A DNA stretch of 64,000 nt, taken from NCBI GenBank assembly GCA_030407085.1, contig CM059582.1, positions 4,960,001-5,024,000 on the forward strand, given 5' to 3'. This DNA is from Trichopria drosophilae. Its lineage: Eukaryota > Arthropoda > Insecta > Hymenoptera > Diapriidae. Positions 37,888-49,654 of the stretch are shown here, piece after piece. The notes beneath the pieces were generated by a model. That model ran no database searches and was not told where the DNA came from. It saw nothing but the letters and a program-made list of their open reading frames with translations. Each line of letters opens with the position of its first letter. Position 1 is the stretch's first letter. Position numbers and translations under genes: made by a program.

Positions 37888-40715
37888 AATAGGTCTTATA
37901 GTTTTTTGGTTAGAATTTTAATCACGAAATGCTGAGTTGAATTCAATTAGGGTCAATCTACATACCCACCAAAAATGTCCATTAAATCATATGAGATCCA
38001 ACATTTTAAATATTTTTTTCAATGCCAATTACCTACACTATGTAACATATTTGCACTGTAAATAGTTCCGTTTTAAAATTGTTCGTAATATTCGAGTTTT
38101 TAAATCCGATGTTATGTTCACATTTTGTAACCGCAATATTCAGCGGTAAAATATTTTGAAGTAACTTTTACTAATTCGTTCGTAAAATGTTGAAATTTTA
38201 ACTTCGAGCTCATGAATGAATACAACAAAGGAACCTTTCAGGAGAATCAAGTAATCAATGTGCGTATAATTTCGACAGAAAAATCTTCTAATTAACAGAA
38301 ATAGTAGTCTTTTTTTCAATATTTGAGATTTGATACGCCAAGAAAATGCAGCTGGTGCTGTATTCTACGATTTAGCGAAGACTTTCTTACTTAAAAAAAG
38401 CTCTTTCCATTGTCAAGCGTATAATTTATTGATATACTATAAAAGTAGTGTGAATTTGTTCCAAAAAAATCAGATAAATCACAATTAAGAACTATATATT
38501 CGTTCTGTATTTACGGTTTCTAGAAGCTCTGTATTTACGGTTTACTAAATTTTGTGCATAATAAGAAAGATGATTTTTCATATTTTCTTACTTTACGAAG
38601 ATGTTCGGAAAGTATGAAAACCATTTAAGAAAATTTTGATGGTATACTAGTCTATTATTTAAACTGAATCCTCTCATTTTTGCATTGATTAAAACCAACC
38701 GATTAAAAAATTAGTTTATCAAATGAATCTACTGACTTACTTATCAATTTTCAGATAAGTAATTTTTTATTTCTAATCATGAGGCGGATGATCATCCCTT
38801 AACCACTACAATATACTAACATTTTAGTTATAGGTACCTCTATGACATAATTATTTATTTATTTAAATGTATAATATATACTTTATAAGTATGGGGAAAA
38901 CGACTGACTTACCTGAATTACCTAACCATAATTGACTTTTATGGTAAAAAACTAAAGCACTGAATCGGTAGGGTATGAAAGACTTATCTTTAATATAAAT
39001 ATCTTCCGATACATTTCTATTGAAAAAAATTGGTGGTTGGAATTACACCGTTAGTCAAAAAAATTTTAGGTAAAAAGTGAAATCTAACGCCTTCACATTA
39101 AAAAGCTTTGTATTATGTTTAAGAGTATAAGAGTATATGTAATTTTGTTATTACACTAGTAAGTAACTTATTTAACTATTAGCCAATTATGTTATATTGT
39201 TTAAATTGCGATAAATCGTCGTAATTACCCCGAAAGCTTTAAAAAAACTCACTCCACTAAAACATAAACCTAACCGATACACAAGTGCAGTATATGCGAA
39301 AAGCGAAATTTTATTAACATTTAAGTAACATTTTAACAATCCAGTCGTGTGTAATAATTCAAGAATGTGCAATATGCCATTTTACATATCGTCGAGAAAA
39401 ATATAATCATTTTAAAGGAGGGTATATTATAAAACCTTAATTAATATTAACAATTAAAAGTTTATTACGTGAATTGTATACAAATGCTATAAATAATTGT
39501 AAATTGAATTTGCAAAAATTATATTTGCTTAGTCTCTGTTTATTAAACAATTCAGATATTGTGAAATCAGAGATATTTGGAAGGTAAAGCGAGTTTTGAT
39601 GCCAGAACAGAACGTTCAATACAAACCAACAAAGGGTAGAGTTTTTAAAATCAAAACGTTCGAAATAGATTTGCTGCAGAATATCTCTGTTATAGTATTT
39701 TATAGAATTGGGACGTAAAACAAAAGAGCATGGCTGAAGTATATAAAAGCTTGTAAATCAGTGAAGCCAAAGTAGTAATTGTTGTAGTGCATCAAGGTAA
39801 AAAAATTGTCATAGACGCTACGAACTCGTTAGAGCAAATCGTTGGTTCAGATCAATGGAAATAAAAAGTTTCGGTTAATATTTAAAAGGAATAAAGTAAA
39901 TAGTATTTTTGTATTGTCGATTATGGGTCATTAAATTACTCGTTTATGACATTTGTTTTAATACTAATTGGAGTAATTAATATTATGTTACCTAAAAGTT
40001 TCGCCATTACGAATGTAGGAATAATTATTTAAAAACAATGTATAATAATTCAGCAGGTAATTTCTTATGTACATTTTGACGTGTTCAAAACATCCCACAG
40101 GAAAGAAGGTATTATTGAAATACCATAAATTACTCTTTGCAAATGCGATTTAGTTTGACATATGAAATGTCAGTGAAAGTAATCAAAATGTTATCAAATA
40201 CCTTGTAAATTTTAAATGAAGTTTAAAATAATGATTTGTACTATTTGCATCTTCGTGCACTTATGTTTCCAATAAAAAAGAAAATGTATCGCAAATATAC
40301 TTCTAATGGAAAATAGAAAATAAATTATTCTCATACTAAGACGTTAAATAATAAATTCTGTATCATTTTTCTTTTAAACTATTTCCAAACCAAGAGAATT
40401 ATAGTTATTTCCCCTGCAATTAGTATTTATACTGTTAGTTAGTGTTAGACTTTCTCCTCCACTTACGAACCTTTTCCTAAAAATATAATAAAGCACTGAA
40501 CTTATTATAAAATTGTCTTTTAAAATAGGATAGTTTATATTTTTTTTACTAAATACGAGAAATAATTTTTTTTCGAATTATTTACAGAATACTCATCAAT
40601 TTTAAGAATACCTATAACTGATATAATATAATTCCAATATAATTCCAACATTTATATCTAGATAGGTTACTGTTATAAGCAATGAAATAGTTGAGTTTTC
40701 TGAACATTTAGCATA

Positions 40716-40800
40716 TACAGTAGAACCTCGATACTATGACGGTGCCAGACCTTCTCCTTGGACCTTGTTAACGTGACATTCACGAGTGATGTTACGCTGC
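40716..40800. mobile_element. Single pogo-like terminus (relic)
   Basis: TACAGTAGAACCTCGATACT matches the common CAGTAGAACCTCGAT terminus of insect pogo-like elements, with the TA target dinucleotide. No opposite end was found within the next kilobase, so this is a broken or solo end. How far it extends to the right is not known. Confidence 0.4.
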
Positions 40801-41018
40801 CTATTCCCAGGGGCTTAGAAGATGATTAAACTTTACAGCTTATAGTAAATTGACAAATATACTAAGGTTATAAAAGTGAACTTTTGGTTTTGAATACGAA
40901 CATGGAAAGTAAATCTACAAAAATCCTTAGTAATGGATTGGTTTATTTATTTCACTAAATCTCAATCCAGCGTCTAGAATATCATAAATTGGGGATATAT
41001 AAATAATTTTTATCACTA

Positions 41019-41088
41019 CGGGTGCGAAACGCGATTTTGCACCCTGGGGTGAAACGTAGGAGCGCAAAATTACCCCCGTGTATAACTC
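41019..41088. repeat. GGGTGCGAAAC...GCACCC hairpin repeat, copy A
   Basis: GGGTGCGAAA CGCGAT TTTGCACCC folds as a near-perfect stem-loop. It is followed by GGGGTGAAAC...GCGCAAAATTACCCC, a second stem. The same pair of stems, inverted, is found near 52.1 kb. GC content is far above the flanks. Confidence 0.55.
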
Positions 41089-41838
41089 TCGTATGAATCA
41101 GGTGCGAAATAATGATCTTCGAGTGCTATTTTCTGCCTTAATGCATAATATATTATGAGTTGTAGTGATGATACCTGATGCAGACGAATATTATGATTGA
41201 TCTACAATAACAGATTTAATTCGCTTTTTCGTGATAGTATAATCATGGAATCCTACCATTTGTGTATGGCTTATCTCCTTAGTAATATTGTCCTGCGCAC
41301 ACTTGCCTCGTGTTTTATAAAAGGAAGAATAACTTTCACTGAAAATATCCGTTATTCACATGACACCTAAAAATATGTATGATACATCACGAGATTGCTG
41401 CTATTGAACATGTTTTTTAACAAAGACAGGAACCAGCAGTGATGATGTCTCTTTGGGTTATTAGTTTTCAGTTTAGCGAAAACCGACTTTAACTGCTGAT
41501 GACTGGTAACATAGGTGATTGATCAATCATAGTCCGGTGTGCCGCCCATTGATTTTTATCGTTTAAGTAACCCAAATGATAGGTTTCAATCGACATTTTA
41601 TATTTTCTCATCAATCGCATGACGGTACTCTCCTATTTAGTGTTTTGGTTGTACTGGGTACTTATGTTTTCGATGAAAACATCTATCCTTGTAGCATTAT
41701 CTAGAACAGGTTAGAAACATAAATAACTGCACAATAACTATATAGTATTGTTTATATTATAACTAAAGAGAATTGCTACAAAATCATTGATGAAATTCAT
41801 TCCTAGCTGGTACATTTTCATTATTCGTTTTGTATATG

Positions 41839-42104
41839 CATTAAAGTCCCGGTATAATTGCATCTGGCTATGTTTACGTCCTATAGCATATTTGCCTGAT
41901 TCCGTCCCATTATATTTGTCTGTCACCGCTCTCTTTCTCCCCCACCTTGCAGGCTACGGCCTCAGGAAGAGCCTGCTGTGACATCACGAACATAACGCGA
42001 CTGAGGGGAGTGGGAGAAGCGACGCTCCCCTTCTTTTGGCAAATATAAACAGACGGGAGGGGAAGGCGAGGAAACGACCTGGCAAATATACCGGGACTCT
42101 ACTG
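41839..42104. mobile_element. pogo-like MITE, 266 bp, GC-rich
   Basis: The right end is the reverse complement of CAGTAGAGTCCCGGTATA. The left end is CATTAAAGTCCCGGTATA, two mismatches in the first 14 bases. The inner flanks are also partly inverted (GCAATTATAC... against GGCAAATATACC). The interior is GC-rich with palindromic blocks (GGAAGAGCCTGCTGTG; GGGGAGTGGGAGAAG) and no coding sequence. The TA target duplication is not intact, so the copy is old. Confidence 0.6.
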
Positions 42105-42318
42105 TGTGTACATACTTATCGTACTTTGTAGGAAAATTCACAATGCTTTGCAACTTTCAAAACCCAGTTATCTCCATATATTTACTTCAAGCTATCCGTT
42201 TGTTAAAATAACCTAAAACATAAAGATATCATCATTATTGATTCCTGGCTGCGCCTATCTGAGCTCTTACCGAATTAGAGAAAAATATTATGTACAAGGA
42301 GATATCTTTATTTTGTAG

Positions 42319-42499
42319 TGTTGCATGAAATTCGTGGTCAGGATTTTACGTATCTCCAAATAGTGCAGAATTCTCTTCACTCACCAAAGATATTCGATTT
42401 CAACTATCTCAACCGATGCACCTTGAATTACCTCATTCACTTGAAGAAAGACAATTACATATATTTCTGGAGCTGCCAATATTCGAAAGAATTTCAATG
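42319..42499 (+). CDS. Candidate internal exon of unknown protein
   Basis: A strong acceptor (TATCTTTATTTTGTAG ending at 42318) and a strong donor (CAATG|GTAAGA, GT at 42500) bound 181 bases. Two frames are open. Frame A runs the whole exon (59 codons, beginning LHEIRGQDFTYLQIVQNSLH, ending YSKEFQ). Frame B is open from 42329 to 42634 (102 codons without a stop, unusual for this AT-rich DNA) and includes HLELPHSLEERQLHIFLELP; it would require a different acceptor, for example GGTCAG ending at 42341. Neither peptide is familiar. The low GC is like that of neighbouring non-coding DNA, so this may be chance. Confidence 0.25.
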
Positions 42500-42814
42500 G
42501 TAAGAAAAAAGGAATTCATTAGTAGCTGTCTTTACCGAACTTATTTCCATCCCGATAATCCACACCTCCCCTGTTCTTTCATTACATCATCACGTATGAA
42601 TATAATTTCGTTGTTCACCTCTACTTGCGTTTTCTGAAATAAAAAATTGAGCTTGGATTATTCATTGTGCACATACAATCAATATTAATTCACAATAAAT
42701 ACAAATTTATATTATCAACTTCGAACTGTAACATGCAGTCGGTTATTATAAAATCTTACAAGGGAAATTATCGAAGAATTGGGAATATAAACAAGTGTAT
42801 GGTTCAGGGACGGG

Positions 42815-42975
42815 TCAAGAAACCGACAAATAAAAAAACCGACACTTTAAAATATGACTGTCCGCTTGACAATATGTCCATTTTTTTAAATGTCGACTTT
42901 TTGACTATCAGCTTGTCGACTGTCGGTTTTTCGACTTGTCAGCTTCTCGATCTGTTGATTTTCCGATCGACACCC
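42815..42975. repeat. Cryptically simple block of TCGACTTTTTGAC/CTGTCGGTTTTTCGAC words
   Basis: Imperfect short phrases (CCGACAAAT, GTCCGCTTGAC, GTCGACTTTTTGAC, GTCGACTGTCGGTTTTTCGAC, CCGATCGAC) repeat at 15-25 base spacing. A weaker block of the same kind is at 47035-47115 (GTCCGCTTTTTAAATGTCGA, TTCGGATTTTCGAG). A frame covering it has no domain. Confidence 0.45.
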
Positions 42976-44025
42976 GCATATTAAATGTAATTAAATTTTA
43001 CAACTTTTTCTATCATTACTGTCAATTTAACTAATCATCTATACATTTAAATTCATCGAAGTTATATTTTTACATCCCCGTCGTTGGCCCTGGAGGACGC
43101 TAAAAGAAAATAGGAAGATCCAAATAAATAACAATTTTTCGAAAAATGATTCCCCTTATTGTATCCGACATATTGAATTTTTTAAATATTTTAATAACCT
43201 TATTTGCAATTAGTGTCCTTGTAACCTTCCCAGACGTCTTCGACAGATTGAAATGTATTGGTGATCAATCAAAATGATAGTACGAGTCGAAAATTTGTTA
43301 AAATGTAATTTAATTTAATTTAATTTGCGAATGGCACCATATGTATACCCTATCGAGTTAAGTTATATTTTATTGAGTCACATCGAATCATACAATACTC
43401 GTTTATATTCGCGATTAACACTTAGATAACGTCCTTTGTTAAATGTTTTTTCTATTTCCGGTATTACTTCATCTTTGATCTACCCCAAGTGAAAAAATAT
43501 ACTACAAATTGCATAATAAACATATACAATTTATATTGTATTAAAATCTATCCCAAAGTATTTCTACAAAATTAATATACAAAATATATCATAAATTTGA
43601 ATAAAATAGTATAATAATGACAATTTTTATATAATTTAGTCCAAATTACGTAACCATCAAAACATTAGGACGATTTAAATTTCAATGCAAAAATGAAAGG
43701 GATACGAAAACTGGGCGCAGAAAAACTAACAAGTTACGGAAGAAAATACAGAAAGTTTATTTTGATTTATGAAATATATTTATATAATAATCGTATTAAT
43801 TTTTCCAATTTGATGGCTTTATTTTGAGGTTCGAGTCAAACTGAAATAAAATGTATATGTATGCTTTTGTAATTAAATGCTTGCTTATCTTAAAAATCAA
43901 CAAACCATAGCAGCCATGTTACACCATCGAGTTGGATGAAACGATTCACGTGAAATTTTATTACAGCTTCGATCGTACCTGTTTTAAAAATATGTGCTTA
44001 TTAGAAACTTTAATATCATAAAATG

Positions 44026-44248
44026 AATATAAAATTAATACTTTGATGCGAAAGCATCCAATAAATTTTTCGACCGCTTGAAAATATAAATTTAATATTT
44101 GAATAGTCTTGGTATATGTCGGTCAACTTACTAAACAAAATTAAGTTAAATTGATTTTAAGTGTCTACTCGGTTTTCGATGGAAAACACATTTGACATAT
44201 TAAATGTAAGAAGCCGGGATTTGTGTAATTATCGCCGACAAAATCTCT
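44026..44248. repeat. 223 bp perfect direct duplication, copy 1
   Basis: Bases 44026-44248 are identical, base for base, to 44566-44788, an exact offset of 540. The last 92 bases (from TTAA at 44157) are the left arm of the TTAA hairpin element that is complete in copy 2. In copy 1 the arm continues GTTTAAAACGGGCTGTATAA and then runs into unrelated DNA without a right arm. The 134 bases before the arm are ordinary AT-rich flank, so the duplication includes target DNA as well as element. Confidence 0.9.
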
Positions 44249-44565
44249 GTTTAAAACGGGCTGTATAAGTACGTATAAAATAATTAATATTCATGGATTT
44301 TGTTTCCCTCTAGCGATAATCAATTGAACTAATGTCTATTGTAAATATTTTGCGTTTCGTCCCGAGATCTCGTGATGGACTCTTCAGTAAGGCTAACACG
44401 AGAATCTCTGCCTTAGACGCAAAAATGGTTTTGTAAATAATTTGAACTTTAAATAAAACTAAACAATGAAGGAAATGTTTAGAATTATTGTAAGCAAATA
44501 TGCGTAATTATTATGGTATCGGGATGTCGTTACACAGTCAGTACGCATATCCGTAATATTCCCAA

Positions 44566-44788
44566 AATATAAAATTAATACTTTGATGCGAAAGCATCCA
44601 ATAAATTTTTCGACCGCTTGAAAATATAAATTTAATATTTGAATAGTCTTGGTATATGTCGGTCAACTTACTAAACAAAATTAAGTTAAATTGATTTTAA
44701 GTGTCTACTCGGTTTTCGATGGAAAACACATTTGACATATTAAATGTAAGAAGCCGGGATTTGTGTAATTATCGCCGACAAAATCTCT
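44566..44788. repeat. 223 bp perfect direct duplication, copy 2
   Basis: Identical to 44026-44248. Here the element arm is followed by a 29-bp spacer and a perfect inverted arm. Absolute identity between the copies, in a window where other repeats are clearly diverged, means either a very recent event or an assembly effect. Confidence 0.9.
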
Positions 44789-44909
44789 ATTATAATATTA
44801 TACAGCCCGTTTTAAACAGAGATTTTGTCGGCGATAATTACACAAATCCCGGCTTCTTACATTTAATATGTCAAATGTGTTTTCCATCGAAAACCGAGTA
44901 GACACTTAA
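44697..44909. mobile_element. TTAA-flanked perfect hairpin element, 92 bp arms
   Basis: TTAA plus GTGTCTACTCGG... (44697-44788) is matched by a perfect reverse complement (44818-44909) ending CCGAGTAGACAC plus TTAA. The 29-bp spacer contains TACAGCCCGTTTTAAAC, whose reverse complement follows the arm in copy 1, so the right arm is the more complete one. TTAA target duplications are typical of piggyBac and Kolobok, but the GTGTCT terminus fits neither consensus that I recall. Frames reading across the arms are not genes. Confidence 0.75.
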
Positions 44910-46031
44910 ATGAAACTTTTTATTTCTTTCCCTCACAATATGAACGTTTTCTTATAGTCTTACAATTTTAATTACTGATTTCCTGGATTATGGGAGAATG
45001 TATATGGCCCATACTACATGTAAAGAAACCAGGAGTTGCAGTAGGATCACGGATCGGTAGAAGTGGTCCAAATTGATTTTCGCAGTATCGTTTTAAAAAT
45101 GTAGTAATGACGTTTTCTGTGGAGTGTTTCTCCATATCGTCGTCGTATCGTTAAAGTGTCAGCGAAATTGCGAATCATATCTTCGGAATTTCTGCATAAG
45201 TCCAATGTTATTTCCATGTTTTCGTATCCCTTCCATATCCGCATTGAAATTTTAAGTCCTCCTACAATTTTTGATGGTATAAAAAAATTTGAATTAAATT
45301 GTGTAAAAATTTAAAAAAAAAGAAAACTAATGTAAGTAATTTTTCTTTATATACTATTTTGTTCAAGCTTGATACATTTTGTATACAAATTGTGTAGAAT
45401 CACAATTAACTTTTATAACGATATATAGGCTTTTCAAAGGAGACTTGTTTCGGACAAATAACGAATTATTCTTTCGTATTTTAACCCGCTGAATTCGAAT
45501 CTGCAGTCAAGAACTATGAGCACTTGGCTAATTTCATCAATAATATAAAAAAAATCATGATTTTCATTCAAAACATTAAAAATACCTGTTTTATACAGAT
45601 ATAGGTTTAAAATTGAAAGAATATAATTTTGATAAAAATTACAACATATTAACCTCGTCTGTTATTGATACGTCAAATATTAATGCGCATTTAAAAATGG
45701 GGGTCGCTTAGCAAATTACAGACATAACCTCAAAACGTCGTAAAAAAGTAAGTTTTTATAGGGCACAAAAAAGAAAAACTATGACTTTCCACATTTTAAG
45801 AATACATTACTCCTACGTAGTTTGTTCCGCTGAATATAAATTCCTAAATTAAAAATATTGGCCGTCTTGTTGAATTACAATTAAGTGCGTCGTGCAATGA
45901 CAATATGCGCCAGTAGTAAAAAACACAAAATTAAATTCCGAAAAATGGATTATAAAACACTCTTGCAGGGAATGTGTCACGTATCACATTTTTTTCTTTT
46001 TGTGTCTTCATAATTGCTGTAATAACTTATT

Positions 46032-46130
46032 TTTTTAGGTTATGTCTGAAATTCACTCAGCGTTTCCCATTTTCTACATAGACTTAGTTCTATTGCAGAT
46101 TCAACGGATCTATAAAGATGAGACGTTTCC
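46032..46130. repeat. TTTTTTAGGTTATGTCT repeat, copy 1
   Basis: TTTTTTAGGTTATGTCTGAA then ATTCACTCAGCGTTTCCCAT. It aligns with 46760-46850 (TTTTTTAGGTTATGTCTAGA then ATTTTCTCGGCGACCTCTAT), and the similarity goes on through TAG(C/T)..GCAG.TTCAA. The two copies flank the ~418-bp MITE at 46310-46727. The 72-codon frame starting in copy 1 is not supported as a gene. Confidence 0.5.
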
Positions 46131-46309
46131 TCAACTTAAGAAAAGTCATAATTCTCTTCCTTTGTCTTTTTTTCTGTACGGTGTTTTATGTTTAAATTCT
46201 AAAATTTGCCAAGACGCCATCATTTTTTACTGCAGATTCATATTCCGAGATTCGAAATAGAAATAATGCGGTGTCTCTATCCAATACAATCCGTAATATG
46301 TCTTTTTAA

Positions 46310-46727
46310 ACACAGAAAAAAATAATTAGTAGATTCTACCTAGAAGTTATGTAAAATTTACCGAAAAAGTTGAGTAACCATTGTCAATAAAAATAATTAA
46401 AAGAACAATCCTAATTTTCTGCACTTTATGTGGAATTTATATTTTAAATGCTTGATTAACATCAATTATGTATTAAAATCTAATCTAATTAAACAAATTC
46501 ACATAATTTTTATATTTAATATAACTGGTGACAATGTTCTTGCGAGTGTTATAAAATATCTAGCATAGTTTTTCGTTAATCTGTGATTAAACATCATTTA
46601 AAAACTTATTACTTAAGGGCTAGAATACTATTTATTTATATTCTTCAATAAACTTTGCTTTTAAATGAGACTCGGTAAATTTTACTTAACTAAGTTCGCA
46701 AAATTCTACTTATGACTTTTTTCTGTG
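46310..46727. mobile_element. MITE, ~418 bp, ACACAGAAAAAA-type ends
   Basis: The left end reads ACACAGAAAAAAATAATTAG and then TAAAATTTACCGA. The right end is the reverse complement of CACAGAAAAAAGTCATAAG, then TAAAATTTACCGA. The inverted arms are about 55-65 bp with indels. The interior is AT-rich and non-coding. It is a diverged relative of the CACGGAGAAAAAT elements. Confidence 0.5.
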
Positions 46728-46759
46728 AAGTTTATATCGCCATAAAATTTAATTTTTTA

Positions 46760-46850
46760 TCATTTTTTAGGTTATGTCTAGAATTTTCTCGGCGACCTCT
46801 ATTTTTTAGTGTGGAATCTTATTTAGCAGTTCAAAATGCATTGGATTAGT
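46760..46850. repeat. TTTTTTAGGTTATGTCT repeat, copy 2
   Basis: Direct repeat of 46032-46130 in the same orientation, about 730 bases away, with roughly a quarter of positions changed. Confidence 0.5.
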
Positions 46851-47529
46851 GTGATCTAGAATCCAGTACAGAAAATAAAATGTTTGTGTGGGCCTGTGTT
46901 ATTAAACACCTGTGCCAAGAACTATTGTAAGACATATATTCATCACAATTCATAACCTCGTAAAGAGCTCATGTTTAAAGCTGTCGAACTAACAAAACGC
47001 AACACAAAAATTAACGGACGTTGTGACAAGTCGATGATATCAATAATTATTAAAGTCCGCTTTTTAAATGTCGATTTTTCAATGTTTCGGATTTTTAAAA
47101 TTCGGATTTTCGAGGTGTTCCCAAAATAGTCACATTGTCTGATACATTTTTTCCTGCATTTTGTTAGTGCGAGAGTGTAAATTTGAGCTGTTTTTCGAAA
47201 TTCCTACTTTCTCAAAATTGTCTAAATTTTTCGATGTTTCCAAAGTATACTATTGAAGAATAGTAATAATTTTAATAGAGGTTATGTTAAATATATCCCA
47301 GTTACCTATTACATTTTCGGAAATAAAATTACCATTCATAACTTTCATAGGATACAAACCGCTACATTGGTTAGTGTTTCTAATCATCCTCTATGTCAGC
47401 CTACTATTTATATACATGTAAGTATTTTAAATTCTATGGAAATATTAGTCCATAATTTAGCAGTGGACCAGTGCAACCATGTGACATTTATGCAGGGTAA
47501 ATTTCAACGATATAAATTCCCTTGAAATG

Positions 47530-48800
47530 AATCAGTCTCTCGAATTTCCCGCCTGCTATTGTTACCAAGTAGATCACAATGTTTCAGCGATGGCAGCACT
47601 CATAAAACATCACTCCTGCTCGGACTGTTGCAGTCGACAAACGAAATACATCCCACGAACTGTCGTTGCGAGCCGGTCACCATGGAAAACGAAGGTAAGA
47701 ACTTAACTCTCCCTACACTTCATTCTCACAATCACCAGTATGCAATTATTAAAAAATTCATAGATTATGAAACTGTAAAAACTATGAAAAACATACGCAG
47801 CATCCGAAGTAAAATATCTTCTGAGTTCCATATTCAACATGTATCCTCATTATCGCGCCACATATATCACCTACGCTTATACATTCGAGACACAACACGC
47901 GTGTGTTACTTCAGATTTGCGCTTCAGAGTCCCGCTATCAATAACCAGACTAAAAAAAAAGGAGAGAATAAAAAACAAATCTGTTTTCACTGGAAAGTTG
48001 AACCGACTTCGGCGATAACGGCGATACGAAGAGAATTTTTTTTTTATTAAAGGTCTTCGCGCGTCGCTTGAAACGTACGTGAACGCGTGTTCTATCTGTA
48101 TCGTGCACGATATACAGGAAGCCCGGGAAGGTTTGCAAATCGTCTCCATATATACAGGAGCGGTGTCTCGCATTTTCATGAAATATGCATCGGTCGGTAT
48201 CTCTTGTTCAGGCATTCGCACCGCGTGCGCCTCGTGCGTGCACCGTCAATATTTATGCACAAAATTACCGGGATGACCGAAACCCCCCTGGACCCCCTTT
48301 GGTCCATCCCTCCTCTTTGTCGTCTCCACGTTACGTCCCGACGACGTAACAAATATATGGATATAAACCCAGGGTTTCGAAAAATAACCGGGGTTGTTAC
48401 CCAGCCAGCGTATCATTAATTGTTGCACCATTGTTTTCGATTTTCGCACGGTACGGTATTTGATTTGGTTCTATGGAACAAACCGGTCAATATTTACACG
48501 TTAATTGGCCATGTGCAGGCGCGACTTTTCGGGGGACATGTCATAACCCGTTGTCAGTTAAGTAAGAATAAACGGTAATTTACTTTGAGGGGGTGGAATT
48601 TTTAAGATCAATGAAGAAATGGACAAATTCGTTACTTTGCAACAACATCGCACGCCAATGTCATGAAAATATAAAACACTGTTGTATTTAGGATAATCGA
48701 ACGTTGGAATAAGCATCAGCTAACTAGGATGTAACGTACGCTTTTGCGCCCGAAGCATTGAGTCGCGCGTAGCGTTCCCGTCGTTGTGTGTAGATTACAC
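47530..48800 (+). promoter_or_regulatory. CpG-rich island with presumed promoter and first-intron regulatory DNA
   Basis: The AT-rich background changes abruptly to GC- and CpG-rich sequence with many CG dinucleotides. Upstream of the ATG at 47682 are an initiator-like TCAGTC (47532-47537) and an E2F-like TTTCCCGCC just after it. No TATA box lies at the right distance. Short upstream ATGs occur near 47580. Downstream of the first-exon donor the island continues for more than 1 kb with unique sequence, for example GC-rich blocks at 48060-48420. Frames of 60-160 codons run on both strands here, as expected when stop codons are scarce, and none shows a recognisable domain. I read the island as promoter plus intronic enhancer of the gene whose last exons are near 55.5 kb. 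This is inferred from position and composition. Confidence 0.4.
47682..47694 (+). CDS. Candidate first coding exon (MENE/D) of the tail-anchored protein gene
   Basis: The start codon has an excellent context (GTCACCATGG). Four codons later comes a near-perfect donor, GAAG|GTAAGA at 47695. The exon leaves one base over (G), which is exactly what the acceptor ending at 55197 needs: G plus AT makes Asp and the frame continues as MENEDPKIKPDEEK. The total coding length of 13+270+131 = 414 nt divides by three. The competing acceptor ending at 55181 would give a stop at once (GAA TAA), so only 55197 fits. The implied intron is 7.5 kb and would hold the CpG island and the nested transposons. The exon lies at the left edge of the 47.54-48.8 kb island, as expected for a promoter-proximal exon. 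Linkage to the distal exons rests on phase and splice-site quality alone; one acceptor in three would match phase by chance. If the intron were retained, the frame would stay open to 48050. Confidence 0.5.
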
Positions 48801-49654
48801 CCACGTTTTGTACATTTTTTATGGGTATCCATGCGAAAATAGATATTTTCGGATAGAGGATGTAAAATCAACTTTCACACCAGTAAGCGATTAACATTCC
48901 CCATAAATTGCCAAGCGGTCCTGAAGATGTCGGGTGATCGCTTTTAAGGGGGTAAGTTTACAACTGTGATAAGTACAGTATTTTTCGTCATAGTGAGTAT
49001 AAAATTGGATTTTACATCTAAAATTTACACCACAGATTAGGAAACTCCTGTCATATTTTACTTCCGCAGACTCGATTTTTCCAAAATTGTAAAATTTAAT
49101 TTTACGCTCATTATGATGAAAAGCATTGTTATAACAAGGGTTTTCGTCACAGTAAATAAGGCTTCCTGATAATTAAGATAATTTCAATCGACAGGAGAAT
49201 GTAAATAATTCACTGCTCAATTCAGTCAACTATTTACTATAACTATAAGTTGAAAAAAGTATACAAAGATTTAATCCAGTACTTAAAATTGGGATTTTTG
49301 TACGATAACCCTAACGACAGCATTTATAATCTCCTGAAAAATATCAACTTATTGAAATAACATCTTTTGATAGACCACTTGCCCCTACAATAACACCGTT
49401 AACTATGTAATACATAAAACCCTCTGCAGTTTTGCCAGTTGAGGGGTCGAATATTTTTCTATTCTGACGTATGTATAAGCTTCGCCTACTTTCCTAAAAA
49501 TCTCTATAAACTGGTAACACTACGTTATTGAATTATATAAAATTCATTCCGTTTCAGGGAAGGGCAAACGTCACTTATCATTCAAATATGTCAAAAATCA
49601 GATTCTTTGTTTTACGGTTCTTTTATCACAAAGAAATAACATTATAAATCTTAA

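Larger units (their letters stand above)
34900..40700. other. AT-rich DNA with few features
   Basis: Apart from the 37798 mini-MITE and the 36.4-36.85 kb segment, nothing is supported. TATATAAAAGC at 39740, followed 18 bases on by an initiator-like ATCAGTG and by CATCAAG|GTAAAA at about 39798, resembles an insect promoter and first exon. However, the TATA-to-initiator spacing is too short and no coding exon follows. Confidence 0.45.

Noticed and set aside
39740..39805. TATATAAAAGC with ATCAGTG as a promoter plus first exon
   Set aside because: The TATA-to-initiator spacing is about ten bases short, and no coding exon is found downstream.
45047..45244. 65-codon minus-strand frame of balanced composition
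   Set aside because: No splice partners, no domain and no start context; about what chance gives in 64 kb.
47695..48050. Continuation of the 163-codon frame after the MENE exon as one long exon
   Set aside because: A near-perfect donor interrupts it after four codons, and the downstream peptide has no motif; intron retention explains the open frame.
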